Source of the DNA: Zygnema cylindricum
Taxonomy: Eukaryota; Streptophyta; Zygnematophyceae; Zygnematales; Zygnemataceae
Direction of reading: 5' to 3'
NCBI GenBank assembly: GCA_037447655.1
Contig: JBBHKE010000819.1
Span: 115,497-179,496, forward strand
Length of the DNA stretch: 64,000 bases
Part shown: positions 22,371 through 34,484 of the stretch, one piece after another
Layout of the letters: every line of letters starts with the position of its first letter
Numbering within the stretch: position 1 is the stretch's first letter
Program-made: the position numbers and the translations under genes
The notes under the pieces: model-generated
Seen by the model: the letters and a program-made list of their open reading frames with translations, nothing else
Database searches by the model: none
Told to the model about the DNA's origin: nothing

Positions 22371-23168
22371 TAGTGTTGTGTATCGGTAAGGATTTGCCGA
22401 TAACCGATATGGGCCTTTTTTCAGGTAGCTGATAATCGATGTATTGGTACGATATATCGTTATCAGTGTTATCGCCGATAAATACCTGATATTTATCGGT
22501 GTTATCAGCTATAACATCAATATTGATAAGTATTGGCGATATCTGTACGGTTCGTACAGATAAATGTACTGCCAGTACACTCAACTGTACGTGTTATTCC
22601 TCGGACTCACCGTGGACCCCCTTCCCTCTGATTTCGGTAAAAAATCGCGATATTTCCTTCATTATTTCTAATTTAAGGGGGTTTTACTTGGGTACCCTTT
22701 CCAGAATGTCCTTTTGACTGTTATTTTTTCATAAATGGCAGTTAATGGCGGCAGTCTGACAGATTTGTTCGTCCGCTTTCTTCGTCCGTTCGTCTAATTT
22801 TTGAAAAAGTTTGATTTTACAAATTTACAATGTAATTTATTTTTTTCGTTTCGGTACTATAATTTTAGAACTATAAACTATTATTTTAAATTTGTCAACG
22901 TTTATGTGCCGCGCTATCCGTAATAAATTTCAGTTAAACAGCGTACGGAACAGATTCTTACACGTGGCATACCACGCTATATAAAGTCAATAATATAATA
23001 CAGTATATTATAAAGTACTATTGTATGCATACTATATTTTTTTAAGTTATCGCCGATATGGAATTTGTTGGTCTCGGACCGATATATCGGGACCTCTGAC
23101 CGTTCGATAACCGATAACTATTGGTATCGGTGTTATCGCGATAAATTTTTTACCGATACACAACACTA
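22371..23168. mobile_element. Non-autonomous hAT-type element, 798 bp
   Basis: The ends are perfect 19-base terminal inverted repeats, TAGTGTTGTGTATCGGTAA. They are flanked by an exact 8-base target duplication, ctatttgc, at 22363-22370 and 23169-23176. Eight-base duplications and a TAG/CAG start are hallmarks of hAT elements. The inside is AT-rich, has repeated cgata / tatcg motifs near both ends, and has no transposase frame. It split the ELIP-B1 flank; the undivided homologous sequence is seen near 30594-30690 on the other strand. Confidence 0.92.
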
Positions 23169-23523
23169 CTATTTGCAGCAAAGGTGTAAAATAGCAGTTT
23201 GGTTCACTAACACTGATTCAGGAACTGGAGAGAGAGATGAGCTCTCCACTTCATATCATCTCACAATCGACATGCTACTAGTTGGTTTTAACATTTGCAT
23301 CAACCTATCAATTTTATTATTATATGGTTGTTTGCCTTAAAAATTGGCACACTGCCCTTATTAATATAAAAGGATAGACCGTAAATTTAAGAACTCAAAC
23401 CATGATAAAAGAAAATGTACAAGTGACGAAGAGTACCGAAGGGACACAAACGGGAAACTAAACATTTACTGAAACTAAACAGAGACAAGCAGAAAAAACT
23501 AAAAAGGATGCTTGTAACACTTC

Positions 23524-24490
23524 TCTCACTCCCCCTCTTTCCCTCCATCTTCCTCTCCCTGTCCCTCTCCCTCTCCCTGTCCCTCTCCCTCTCCCTCTCC
23601 CTCTCCCTCTCCCTCTCCCTCTCCCTCTCCCTCTCCCTCTCCCTCTCCCTCTCCCTCTCCCTCTCCCTCTCCCTCTCCCTCTCCCTCTCCCTCTCCCTCC
23701 CTCTCCCTCTCCCTCCGTCCCCGCAACTCCCCTCCCGTCCCTCAACCCCCTCTCATGTATATCTCCCCTTCTTTCTCCTTCCAATCCTACTTATCCTTTT
23801 TCTGCTATCGCCCTCCATAGAATTTTTCCCCCTCTCCTTTATCTTCACCCTCTCCCCTCTCCCCACTCCCCTCTCTCCTCTCCCCTCTCCCCTCTTCTCT
23901 CTTTCCTCTCGATCCCCACCATTCTTTCCCATCTAGTTCTCTTCCCTCTCCCTCCTATCTCCTCTTCTCTCTCATTTCAACCGTACTTTATCCCCTCTTG
24001 TCATCCTTCTCTCCTTAATCGATTGCTTCACTTCCTTGTGTCCACTCCCTTCCTTCCCTCTCTCCTCCATCTCATCTACTCCATTCCGTCTCCCATCTCT
24101 ACTCTCTCCTCTACTCCCTCCCTGCCTCCTTCCTCCCCGTTATCTACCATCTCTTCCACTTCCCTCTCCTTTCTATCCCTTCTTTTCTCTCCTTTCAACC
24201 CTACGCTAAACTCTCTCGCCCATCCTCCACTTCATAACCTAAACTCTTTCTCCACTGTCTCCACTGTTCTGCCTCCTTCCCCTCTCGCTTCTCCTCTCCC
24301 CGCTCTCCCTCCTCTCTCCTCTCCTCCCGCCCCTCTCTTTTCTCTCCCTCCTAATCTCCTCGTCTCTTTATTTTTCCCTTCTCTCTCCCCTTCCCCGTCC
24401 CTTCCCTCTCCTCTCATACCCCCCTCCTCTTCTTTCTCCATCCTGTCAGTTCTCTCCCATCGCTTCCTTTTCCCTCTCCTACTACATAAA
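23524..24490. repeat. 1-kb polypyrimidine tract with (CCCTCT)n microsatellite
   Basis: The plus strand is almost pure C/T, with a regular six-base CCCTCT repeat from about 23560 to 23725 and imperfect repeats after it. Frames here encode only low-complexity Leu/Ser or Gly/Arg runs and are not genes. Purine-rich equivalents lie on the sense strand downstream of other ELIP-A copies, so the tract belongs to the duplicated unit. Confidence 0.9.
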
Positions 24491-25300
24491 TCTCTGGAAA
24501 ATTACAAATTCACCTACATATAACGAATGAGCTGAGAATAGAGCGCTAGTCCAACTATTCGAAACTACGATGTTGGCAAATCGGTGGCAAATACCGTTAT
24601 ATAGCTTTAATAACACAGAATTAGAACTTTAAATCAAACTATTTTCTGACTCAAGCTGCTCCACAGCAAAGGGCATCACTACGATATAAAAGTTGCAATT
24701 TCGAAGAGACTGAGTAAAAGTTTGGTTTCTGACTGGTGGAAGACAATTTACCAATTACCAACATGCACGCGTAATCTGACGTGTTAAGATACGGGATGGA
24801 AACCAGGGCACTGTAAAATTTCGGGCTATTTGTCCATTTACAATCTATTTTTGCTTGGAGGATGTCAACAATCTAATCGAGTCAAATATAGTGAGAAATT
24901 TACATTTTCCGAAATGCGTTTAATGAAGGCCATTTGGACAATTGAATTTTCAATCTTTCAATTTTTGCACTGTCATCCACTGCGCAAAGCAGTGTTTCAA
25001 CAAACTGACGATTTTGACTGCCTAGGCCAACAAAAATTTTACTGAGTCATACCATCAGTTACAAGATCACCGTTTTCATCAATTAAACACATCATTTCCG
25101 TTGATAAAGGTTCTCAAAGGATTACATTTTAAAAGATAAAAACTTCATTATTTACAAAAGTAAAAAGTTGTTTACAACAATTTTACCACCAGCTTTCTCA
25201 TAAAACCAGTTCTAAAACCTTTTTCTCTCTACACAAATAAAACCTAGCCTTCCCCAAAACACACACACAACTTCGCGCAGGAGAATTAAAAATTAAAGCC
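24491..25300. other. 3' flank of ELIP-A3, inverted copy near 29580-29800
   Basis: No gene is seen. The stretch 24640-24735 read on the minus strand matches 29585-29680, including a shared gaaattgcaact and gtggagcagctt region, so the inverted-repeat homology extends in diverged form well inside the high-identity arms. The region 24960-25060 also matches the flank of ELIP-A5 at 48380-48520. Confidence 0.7.
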
Positions 25301-26383
25301 CTAAACAAGAGCCGATCCCTTCACATATTCTGTGATCGCCAGCGCCACCAATCCCATCATCGCGGCTCTTCCATTCCACATTTCCGCCTTCGAAGTGAAA
25401 ACTCCTCCAATTCCTCCAGATCGAGCCTCCGGAGTGATTCCCTGGAAGAGAGGCACCAGAGAAGCAACGGAAAACAGACCGACGGTACATAGAAACGAGC
25501 TGATCGAAGCTCTATCCGCAAGCTGGCGGTCAGAGGAGCTCCGGTGGCAATCTCCACCCCCACACAGGCGATAAACCCCACCATGGCGAGACGCCCGTTG
25601 ATGGTTTCCGGACCACTTCCTCCGAAGCGCAAAACATCGAAAAATCCGCCAGAGGTCTGTGCAGGGAAGGATTGAAGGAGAGTCAGAAGGCGGAGCATGA
25701 ATGTGGAAAAAATAACGGTTAATTTTGTCTGAGTAGTTCACAAATGATTTAGTGTTATCTGAACTGTGAAACGGCGGGTGTAAAAATTTAATGAGAAGAT
25801 ACAAACGTGGGAAAAGCTCAACCGAAAAGCTGAAATAAAAATTATGTACTTCCGAATTAGGAAAGGGAGATCCAAGTTAAAATGAAACAAGTCATTTAGA
25901 AAGCAGAAAGCATCTCTTGACCTTTCAACAGTGATATTTCAGCAACTGACTTAATGAGCATCTCACCTTGGTAGTTGCTGCGACAGTGGGAGTGGGAGTG
26001 GGAGTGGGAGGAGGAACCTCCGTGTGAAGGGAAGGAGAGATAGAGGGGCCCTCACTGGTGGGCTCAACCTGATTCGTCCAAATTCAATTGATCCAGTTAG
26101 TGCAACGCAAAACACAGACCAGCAAGGCACATTCAGAAAAACATGACTGCTCTTTTGTCCTTCTCACTCTCGTCACACACTTCAGGGACCAAAATAATTC
26201 ACTGTCTACCGCATTTCCTAATTGCTTTCTTCAAAAGTTTGTATACTTCGTGAACCACGCCAATCGATCAAGAAGGATTGCTTCTTCCATCCCTTCCTTC
26301 ACTGGATTTTACTCCTGCATACTGCTTTGATTACGTGGCAGAGTCAGTTTTTACCTGGCATCTGATGGCTCCCTGTCGGCGCA
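25301..26383 (-). pseudogene. ELIP: ELIP-A3, frameshifted and missing most of exon 1
   Basis: On the minus strand the remaining exons are 26383-26355 (last 29 bases of exon 1), 26068-25967 (exon 2, 34 codons) and 25656-25301 (exon 3). Exon 3 is 356 instead of 357 bases: one G is missing in the ggcgggtcag segment near 25528, which shifts the frame between helices I and II (APLT then a wrong frame). Exon 1 breaks off at 26383, where homology to ELIP-A1 ends abruptly at the border with a retroelement fragment; start codon and promoter are gone. Splice sites of both introns are still GT-AG. Exon 2 has two more Pro-Thr codons than A1 and A2. Confidence 0.93.
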
Positions 26384-29006
26384 ATAGATAAATTGTTGAA
26401 GAAAGAGAAAGGGAAATTGTCACGTATACTTTCATGGAGGAGAGGTGACATTTTTGGAGTTTGAGGAAATATTATTCCTCAATGTTACTTGATTTATTTT
26501 TGGAGGAAATGGGTCGTGTAAGAGGTGACCAAGCGATTGCGGTATTGACTACGACCGTGTTGATGATTTTGAATTTGGAAATTATGTCGATTATGGAAAT
26601 TATACCAACGATATATTTCATATATTTATTTTGATGATTGATTCGATAAGTGGAGAATGAAGAGTGAAAGAAAAATTTCGAATTTGATAAGGATTTCGAA
26701 TTTCATGATTTCTTGTCCATTACGGAGTTGGAATTGGAGGAAAAAACTGCAAGTCTATATTTGGAAGAGAAAATTGAAGAGAAATGTTGACATGAAGAGT
26801 GACATTGAAATTTACGTTTATGATTGGGGTGATTGAATTTTTAATTCCCGAGTGATTTTGAATTGCTCGAAATTTAAAGGGTTTTTAATTGAGTTTACAA
26901 TTAAGCTTCAACGTTGTAGAATTGGAGGAAGAAACGAAAAAATTGTTTGAATGAGTTTTTGTATTTTGAGGGGGAAGAAGCCGAATTAGTTTTCTTATTT
27001 TCGGCAAGGAGAAATGGTTTCGAACTTGCATCACTCTATTTTGGATGTGAGGAAAATCAAATTTATTTGTTGACTATTTTGATGGCGAGAATGTTGCTGA
27101 GAGCCCATAGTCGTATTTTGAATTAAGAGGATTCGGAAAGTGAGACACGATAATGGAGGCGACAAAAGAGGAGAGAATTGAGAAGAAGAAAAACATGAGA
27201 GTTAATTTGAGTCGTTTTCGACGTCGAGTGATAAAGAGAAAGTGGAGTTATATTTTCGTGCGTGCGTGCGACTTGGTGGAGTGGCAGGTTATTTGTACGG
27301 TGGCAAGATAAAGAGGAGTTCCAATTTAAGTTTGGATAATGCGTCGGTTGCAAGTCCGAGAGGGGGTCATGTTAAAGCCTCCTAAAATAAAGTGACAGTT
27401 GTCGGAACACCATTTGGTGATGAAAGCGTTGTGGAGATTTAGATTTTTTCACAATCTGATTATGGCGTACTTGTGAAAAGACGCGAGGAGTTATTCCATG
27501 ACGGTCAAGCAAATCTTTTGATATGTGTTTGTTACGATTGATTTGGGACACGTCTTCTGATTGGTGAAGATTCATTGGATGGCGTTGATTGGTGCGGCAA
27601 TTTTCAACCTTGGTTTCGAAAATTCAACGGCCGATTACGTATTAATTTGGAGCGGCATGCGATTATTGTTTGACGATGTTCGAACAAATGAGGATGTGCC
27701 ACGTGGAAATTTCGTTAATGATTACGCAATCATTTATTTCACCTTTTGAGGAGTGAGCGACCGAAATTGGATTTTGGTTACGCTTTAAGGAGATTCTCGC
27801 AGTACAAAAGAGAATCTTGGACTTTTGCGTCAATTGGCAGATTGACCGGTGTCGCGTTTGTCCGTTGATATTTATTTTGGAAGAATTTGGAGTTCGACGA
27901 TTCCCACAATAAAGAGGGGGATTGTTACGTTATTTTGCGAATCGTCAAAGAAGACGAAATCGCGTGGAGTTTTCGTTGGAGGTGTTTTGGCGATTCTGCC
28001 AATGAGAGGGGGATTGTTAGTTTCATTGTTGAATCGCGCGAAGTGACGCTTCGCGTGTACTTATTGAAATGGAGATGTTTCGTGCGAGTACTTCGCACGA
28101 TTGGATTTGTGACGGTTTGATTCCGACGTCACTTATATATTGATTTGGCGGCGAAACGTACGACCTCGTTTCGCGCCTACATGTACTTTTGGAGTTTGGT
28201 ACATTCAGAGTAAATGTTGTTTGGCGCCGAAACGTACGACTTTGTTTCGCGTCAACATTTGATGAGTAAGCGAACGAAATGTACGATTTCGTTTCGCGTC
28301 ACTTTTGTTTCGCGTCACTTTGTTTCGCGTGACTTTTGTTTGCGTGCGCAGGTGTTTGAGTTTTCGTGCAGGTGTGTTCGTGAAGCGACACGTGTAAAGT
28401 CAACTTTTGGAGTTAGTCGTTTCGAAGGAAGAAAGCGCGTGCGCCTTCCTTCGTGGAACTTTCATTGCAGTGTGCGACTGGTAGCTAGGGACAGACTTCG
28501 TCGCTACGCTAAGTCTTGCTTGTCTTACCTTGTTGTCTCTTAGTGTAGAGTTGCAAGTATATAGGCAGCAGAGTTCAGCTGCAGAGTTATCCTTGTATTA
28601 GCTTTGGATCAATTGAAGAGTAAAGATGTAGATCCTTTGTGATCGATTAAGAGAGAGAGGAAGATCCTTAGTGATCGATTAAGAGAGAGAGAGAGAGAGT
28701 ATGATCCTTTGTGGTCAATTAAGAGAGCAGATCCTTTGTGGTCAATTAAGAGTTGTTGAGGATCCTTAGTGATCCATTTGGAGAAAAGAGGTTGTGATCA
28801 TTATTGAGTGATCTTTTAAGAGTGAAGAGTTTATCTTTGAAGAGAGAAGAGGAGAGAAGATTTGATGTAAAGAGGCTTCGGCCAGGAACACTTAAATATC
28901 TTTTTGGCCGATTATCCTCTTGCCTTTTATGAGCTTCCGCTGTGTAATGTTTTATGGTTATTTGAGCATTTATTTTGAGTGGGAATTTTATTTTTAAGAT
29001 CCAACA
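26384..29006 (+). mobile_element. 3' end of a Ty3/gypsy-like retrotransposon replacing the middle of ELIP unit 3
   Basis: About 1 kb of decayed internal DNA without an intact frame (26384-27369) is followed by a purine tract, gagaggggg, and a probable 3' LTR (27370-29006). Both borders are abrupt inside ELIP sequence: exon 1 of A3 on the left and the last codons of B3 on the right. An ELIP promoter of about 1.65 kb and most of B3 are missing, so the event involved deletion as well as insertion. The family is uncertain because no pol motif is readable. Confidence 0.6.
27370..29006 (+). repeat. Probable LTR, 1637 bp, TGTTA...AACA
   Basis: The block opens TGTTAAAG after a purine tract and closes TCCAACA, a short inverted end pair typical of LTRs. 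Its left part holds three hairpin-prone gaaacgtacga / gtttcgcg repeats (about 28152-28300). Its right part holds five or six imperfect copies of a gatcctttgtgatcgattaag motif (28630-28775), then a short AT-rich end. Confidence 0.6.
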
Positions 29007-29079
29007 CGGAAGAGCGGCAATGTTGGGATTGGTGGCTCTCGCTCTCACGGAGTATGTCCAGGGATCTCCTCTTGTTTGA
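29007..29079 (+). pseudogene. ELIP: ELIP-B3, last 24 codons only
   Basis: The frame GRAAMLGLVALALTEYVQG and the stop TGA at 29077-29079 match helix III and the C-terminus of ELIP-B1 and B4. The homology starts at the LTR border and continues into a B-type 3' flank to about 29460. Everything upstream has been lost. The orientation shows unit 3 was arranged like unit 1 (A minus, B plus). Confidence 0.93.
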
Positions 29080-31476
29080 GGGATTCTGAGAAGGAGTGGA
29101 AGTTACGCAGTCTTTCTTTCAATGTCTTTAGAATTTACTTTGTTGTCAGCGGGGAAGTTGTCGTTTAATTCGCTTATTGATACTCATCTAGGAGGTTTAA
29201 TAGGGAGAAATAAAGTTATCGTAGAGAGAAAGTAGGGTGGCTATGGAGTAGTTTTTTGTACAAAATTCTTATTGTAGCAGGCAGAAATTGCCATTGTATT
29301 GTATATTACTGTACCTTATAATTGATGTAAGTTTACGATATGACAAATACAATGTCAGTTCTTAACATTTTGCGCACATGCTTCTGCTGAATTTTTTATT
29401 TTGAACTCTTTGAATACGTCGGAATACCAAAAGGAAAACGGTGAAAAGTGAGGATCAGGCCATGTTTAGAACTTGAGTGGATGTAATATTAAAACACCCG
29501 AAGTTCAACAGTTTCCTGGTTTTCGTTCTGTATTTAACACGTCAAATTACATTGTGCATGTTGGTAATCAGTAATTTTTTTTCCTCCAGTCGGAAACCAA
29601 AAATTTGTACTCAGTCTCTTCGAAATTTCAACTTACATTGCTGTGCTGTTCTTCGCTGTGGAGCAACTTGATTCAGAAAATAGTTTGATTTAAAGTTCTA
29701 ATCCTGTGCTAAAAACTGTAACGGCTGTTTTTACCGACGATTTGCATCTCATATTTTCGTATACGTGGATTAGCACATTTTCTTATTCGTCACATTAAGG
29801 TCATTTTGTAATTTCCCAAAAATTTATGTCTTGTATCCTAAACTGAAATTCAATCAAACTACGTGGAAAGTCCGTAAAATGTCGAATTGCCCAATAAGGA
29901 AAAGCCACATTGTTTAGAGAGACGTATAGTATCGGATTAAGCGCCCAATGCAGCCAACCAGCATTTATCGGTTGGTAACAAATCCAATTTGTCGATGCGA
30001 TAGTTTTCATTTTTCCAATGAGATGTGACGGTACGAAGATCAGAGTCCAATGTAACCGAAAGAGAGATGAGGGGTGTTAGGTGACGGATAAAGTGAGGGG
30101 TGAAGGGGGAAGGGATATAAGAGAATTGAAGCGGAGAGGAGAGGGAAGAGGATGACATGAGAGAGAACTGGCAGGAAGGAGAAAGTAGAGGAGGGGGGGT
30201 TGAGAGGAGAGGGAAGAGACGGGAAAGGGGAGAGAAAGGGGAGAAAGGATTAGGAGAGGATAAAGTAAGGCTGCAATGAGGGTCAAGAGGGGGTTAGGAG
30301 GGAGAGAGAAGAGGAGAGAGGGGAGAGAGGAGAGGAGAGAAGCCACAGGGGAAAGAGCTTGAGGGAGGAAAATGGGTGGATGGCAGAGGGGACAGAAGGG
30401 TTGGAAGGAGAGGGGAGGGGAAAAGTGGGGAAGGGGGGAGGGAGGAGGGAGGGAGGAAGAGACGGAAAGAAAGGAATGGAATTCACAAACAAAGATGGAT
30501 GAATGGTTGGATGGAATATGGAATAGCCGGAAAATCGGTAGGTTGCCGCAGATCTCGAAACCAATTAGTAGCATTTGTCGCTTACGATATGATATGAAGG
30601 GTAGGGCTCATCTCTCTCTTCAGTTCCTGACCCAATTCTGGTGAACCAACTGCTAGTTACACATTTTCTGCAAATATCTTTGCCTTCATTTTAAGTTAAT
30701 AAAATGAAAGGCGTTTGTGCAAGTCACCTTGTGTGAGATTTCACATGCAGCTGTTCCCCATCTGAGACGTGGTTGAAGACTTTTCATTTGGGAATTGACC
30801 AAACAAGATCCAGGATTGGCCTAAATGACAGGTGCCGAGTCTAACCCGACTCACATGTCCAATTTCTCGCAAAACTAGACAAGGACATGCTAATGTACAT
30901 GACTGAAAAGTATACCAAGAGTTGAAAGACCTCAACATTCTTAACCGGCAGAATTTGCTATTCCTATTTGTTATCATTTCACATGCATGCTCCTTACAGA
31001 GCTAGGTCACAAGCTTTCTCCCATTCCAATTTATAAAAATATACCAGTTAAAGATGTCTCCTGTTTCGCTAAATCTGTCGTGGCTTTTCTCAAAGTTGTA
31101 ATGATGTAAACTCTTCGTCTAACCTAAATCGTCAAGTTGTTATTTCACATTCACCAACGAGTAATGGACGCAGCATGATCCCATCTAGGACATTCAATTC
31201 AATATAGCAGCTGTTGAACGAATTAAACTGTCATCACTCTAATGGACAAGCTTTCACATATGGTCAGGTGAGCAATTACAGAAATTTCCATATTCTCACC
31301 AGGCTTTGAATATTACATTCATTGAAATGTCAAACCAGGTCAGATTCTCACATTTAACAATTACATCAAAAATAATTATTTCTAGTGAGAATTCCAAACC
31401 AAAAAGTAGCAGAAGCACCTGTGTAAAATGTTTCGAACTGAAATTATAATGTTCACGTTGTGAACTTCAACAACTT
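29080..31476. other. Converging flanks of ELIP-B3 and ELIP-B2 with a polypurine tract
   Basis: No gene is seen. From 30060 to 30475 the plus strand is almost pure A/G (gggagagga-type), the mirror of the tract at 23.5-24.5 kb. The stretch 30594-30690 matches the minus strand of 23190-23290, the DNA around the hAT insertion. From 30700 to 31476 the sequence is a diverged ELIP-B 3' flank. Confidence 0.75.
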
Positions 31477-31711
31477 GTGTTTGCACAGTACAATGGAAAT
31501 CCCTGCCTACTCCAACATAAATTTTGTACAAGAAACTGTCTCATATCCAACCTGCGATAACTTCTCCCTGCGATAACTTTTTTTCTCCCTATTAACCTCC
31601 TATATAATTGTCTATTTTCCAAAAATATTGTATTCACCCACAGTCAATAAAGTAATTATACAGACACTGAACAAACTCTACGTCGCTTCACTACTCTCTC
31701 CTTAAAATCCC

Positions 31712-32814
31712 TCAAACAAGAGGGGATCCCTGGACATACTCCGTGAGAGCGAGAGCCACCAATCCCAACATTGCCGCTCGTCCGTTCCACATTTCCGCCT
31801 TCGAAGTGAAAATTCCCCCAATTCCTCCGGATCGAGCCTCCGGGGTGATTCCCTGGAAAAGAGGCACCAGAGAGGCTGCGGAGAAGAGGGCGACCGCGAA
31901 CACGAACCAGCTCTCCGAAGCGGCATCCGCCAGCTGGCGGCTCAAGGGAGCTCCGGTGGCGGCCTCGACTGCCAAAGCCGCCACGAATCCCACCATGGCC
32001 AGACGCCCGTTGATGGTCTCAGGGCCACTGCCTCCGAAGGAGAAGACGTCCATAACACTGATGGGAGCCTGGCGGGGTCAAGGGAGAGCAGCAGGCTAAG
32101 GCGCGTTAGTGAGACAGCAATCGGGTATTGAAGTGGAAGTCACACAAATTGGGTGTTGGAGTAGAAGACATTAATTGAGTATGTGACTATATGTTGAAAG
32201 GTACATCTCATCAGAGTTTACAAAATTTACGAGGTCAGCCATATTTGAAAGGAGGGACGGGAGTTTACCTTCTTGGATGCAGCTGGTGTAGGAGCGACAG
32301 GAATGACGGGTGTCACTGCAGGGCGAGCAGCTGGCTTCTCGGTCTGGGACATACGAAGACACAAGAATTGATCAGATTTAACACATTACCAGCTCAAGGC
32401 AGGAACGGACTACATTTATTTCCCCGACAACATTCGCATTGCAATTTTCTTCTTCACCCTGATCGGATCTTCCCGCTGCCGTCTCATTTCTCAGTCTAGC
32501 TTGTGCCAGGGCACACCAGATTTTCAACACCCACCAAAAGTCGTCAAAGCACCAAGTCCAAACATTTCCCAGACAGAGACATCAAACGGTTGCGACCCAT
32601 CTCCATCTCCCAACAATGGCTTCCCTCGCTAATTCCCAAGTCCCACTCTGTCTCCCACACCCACCTCAGCCTCGCATCGCACTCCCATCTTCCTGCCTCC
32701 CTGGGGAAGACTGGTGAGTCTGCAAATGGCGGACTTCCTCAAAGAGGAGCTGCCAGCTGGAATTCCGGAGAAAGTTTTGGCAGCAGCAGGGGAGAAGGCA
32801 ACCATGGCGGCCAT
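31712..32814 (-). CDS. ELIP: ELIP-B2, early light-induced protein (type B), intact
   Basis: Minus-strand exons are 32814-32665, 32343-32269 and 32068-31712 (50, 25 and 118 codons plus stop), 193 residues. By eye the protein is identical to ELIP-B1 in exons 1 and 3 and in the linker. The acceptor before exon 2 reads cccag here and cacag in B1; both are usable. Introns are 321 and 200 bases. It shares transit peptide, three helices and both ExxNGRxAM signatures with B1 and is divergent to ELIP-A2. The near-identity points to recent duplication or gene conversion. Confidence 0.95.
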
Positions 32815-34484
32815 TTTCCTTGGTTGAGGACTAGGTTGTAGAGCTCAGGTTAAGGACTAATGCGATAGTAGATATGGCTCCCTTACTCTAATGTCAGACA
32901 GGCGATATTAAGTTTCCTGCAGCTGCTTGAAGTCTTTGGAAGGTATGGAGCTTGAAGATTGTGAGACTTGCTTCGAGCTTCAGCACTGTGTAAAATGTGT
33001 GGAGCTTGAGGATGGATGAATTAATTTGGTAAGAATCTATTAGTACTGTAGTTTCGAGAGGCAGCCTTTGGCGAGCCTCGAGTTCGTAGACAGGCTTGAG
33101 AAGCGCACCACGTCGTCTGGCTGCTTCTCATTGGTCAGAAGATTCAGATCGCGACGTGGCAGAGCCCGAGCTCACTTTCGTACATTTTTGGAAGCTTCGA
33201 TCGGCCTTGTGGCTCCGGTTCTCTGACGCTCATCCGTACACTCCCCCAAGTCAACACTTCCGTCGGCCGCCGACAGACGACACCGACTTCTGCAGATCCT
33301 TTCCGCGAAGACAGGAATGCCGGAGAGCACGCCACGTCAGAGCATACAAAATTATATTTGTGGTCCCCGAATCCCGGGTTGCATATGACTCCACACGTGC
33401 GAAGCCGCGCTCTATTAGAGGGTACAGTACTGCGTGAAAACGAGGTACAACCCTTCACTGTCCCCAAGATACTCGGTCAGTATTAGAATCTCGGGTCAGC
33501 CAGTTGAGATCGGTCGGAGAAAATCTAGACGGTCTGGAATTGGTTTCAGAAATTTTGAGCCGAATCGAACGGCTGATCTAGGCTCGTTTTGAGGTTGCCG
33601 GATCTGACCCGGTAAAGACCGAACCTGGACGAGTTTTACGCATGACGCCAACCTCGACAGATTATGACGTCACATCAAGCAAGTTGACGCCAGAAACATT
33701 TGCGTTCTCGGGGCCCCATAACATTTTACATTTTTACCGCATACTCGTACTGTACGCATACTTTACTTGTCATTGTTTCTGCCCAAAGAGTACGGTAATG
33801 CTGCACAATTAAACCTTCCATCCGTACATTTTCACTCCTGAATCTTTGACCAGATACTTCCCATGACGCTGGAACCGCCCTCTACTGCTGCCACGTGTCA
33901 ACAAATGCTTAATTGTCTATTCAACTGTTTTGATCCAATGGTTTTTCACTTTTTTGGACCTACCCTGGCGTTCTCCCAGGCCTCCGTTTTGCAGCCACAC
34001 GTGTGACCATTCGACTGTCGGATTTTATTGTACCCGACGTGGCTGTAAAAAAGTACAGTACTGTACTGTACTGTACCGCGGTACAAACCTGGATCCGTAC
34101 GGATGAATCTCTCCTTTAGCCAGAATGGGGAGCTTCTCCGAAAACCTAATTTCCTTCGCCAGAGAAAACGGTTTTTTCTCCATGCTCTGGGGAACTTCCC
34201 GCAGTGCCACGTGTACCTCCCTGTCGTACAACGGCATTCCCAGGGATGCGTGACTGAGATCTTGCCACGTCGATCCAGAGCAGCCACAAGCTCCCTCAAA
34301 TTCCCAAATTGGCGGTAACGAATCTCTCTATAATAGCGCGAGGAACATTCTAATTCAAGTACATTTTGTTTGAAGCTTTACTAGAGTCATCCTGTTATTT
34401 CTACCCATATTTATTTGGGATTTCCCTTTGTGAAGATATCTATAGTACACATACTCCAAATTTCAATCTCGCAAAGGGATAGAA
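32815..34484. promoter_or_regulatory. Shared divergent promoter of ELIP-B2 and ELIP-A2
   Basis: The 1670-base spacer is the inverted copy of the unit 1 promoter with the same G-boxes and TGACGTCA (33665-33672). It has one additional acagt unit in the GTAC-rich run at 34050-34083. A TATAATA at 34329-34335 lies 150 bases upstream of the ELIP-A2 start. Confidence 0.8.

Noticed and set aside
23508-24523. Long frames (142, 166 and 108 codons) rich in Leu/Ser or Gly/Arg
   Set aside because: They arise from the C/T-only tract and its microsatellite; composition, not a gene.
27561-28543. Several frames of 62-109 codons inside the LTR of unit 3
   Set aside because: They follow repeat units and have no protein motif.
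30077-30574. 165-codon minus-strand frame rich in Pro, Leu and Ser
   Set aside because: It is the complement of a polypurine tract; low complexity.
32503-32841. 112-codon frame opposite ELIP-B2 exon 1 and intron 1, with a mirror at 20212-20550
   Set aside because: It is antisense to a clear spliced gene and spans its intron; a shadow.
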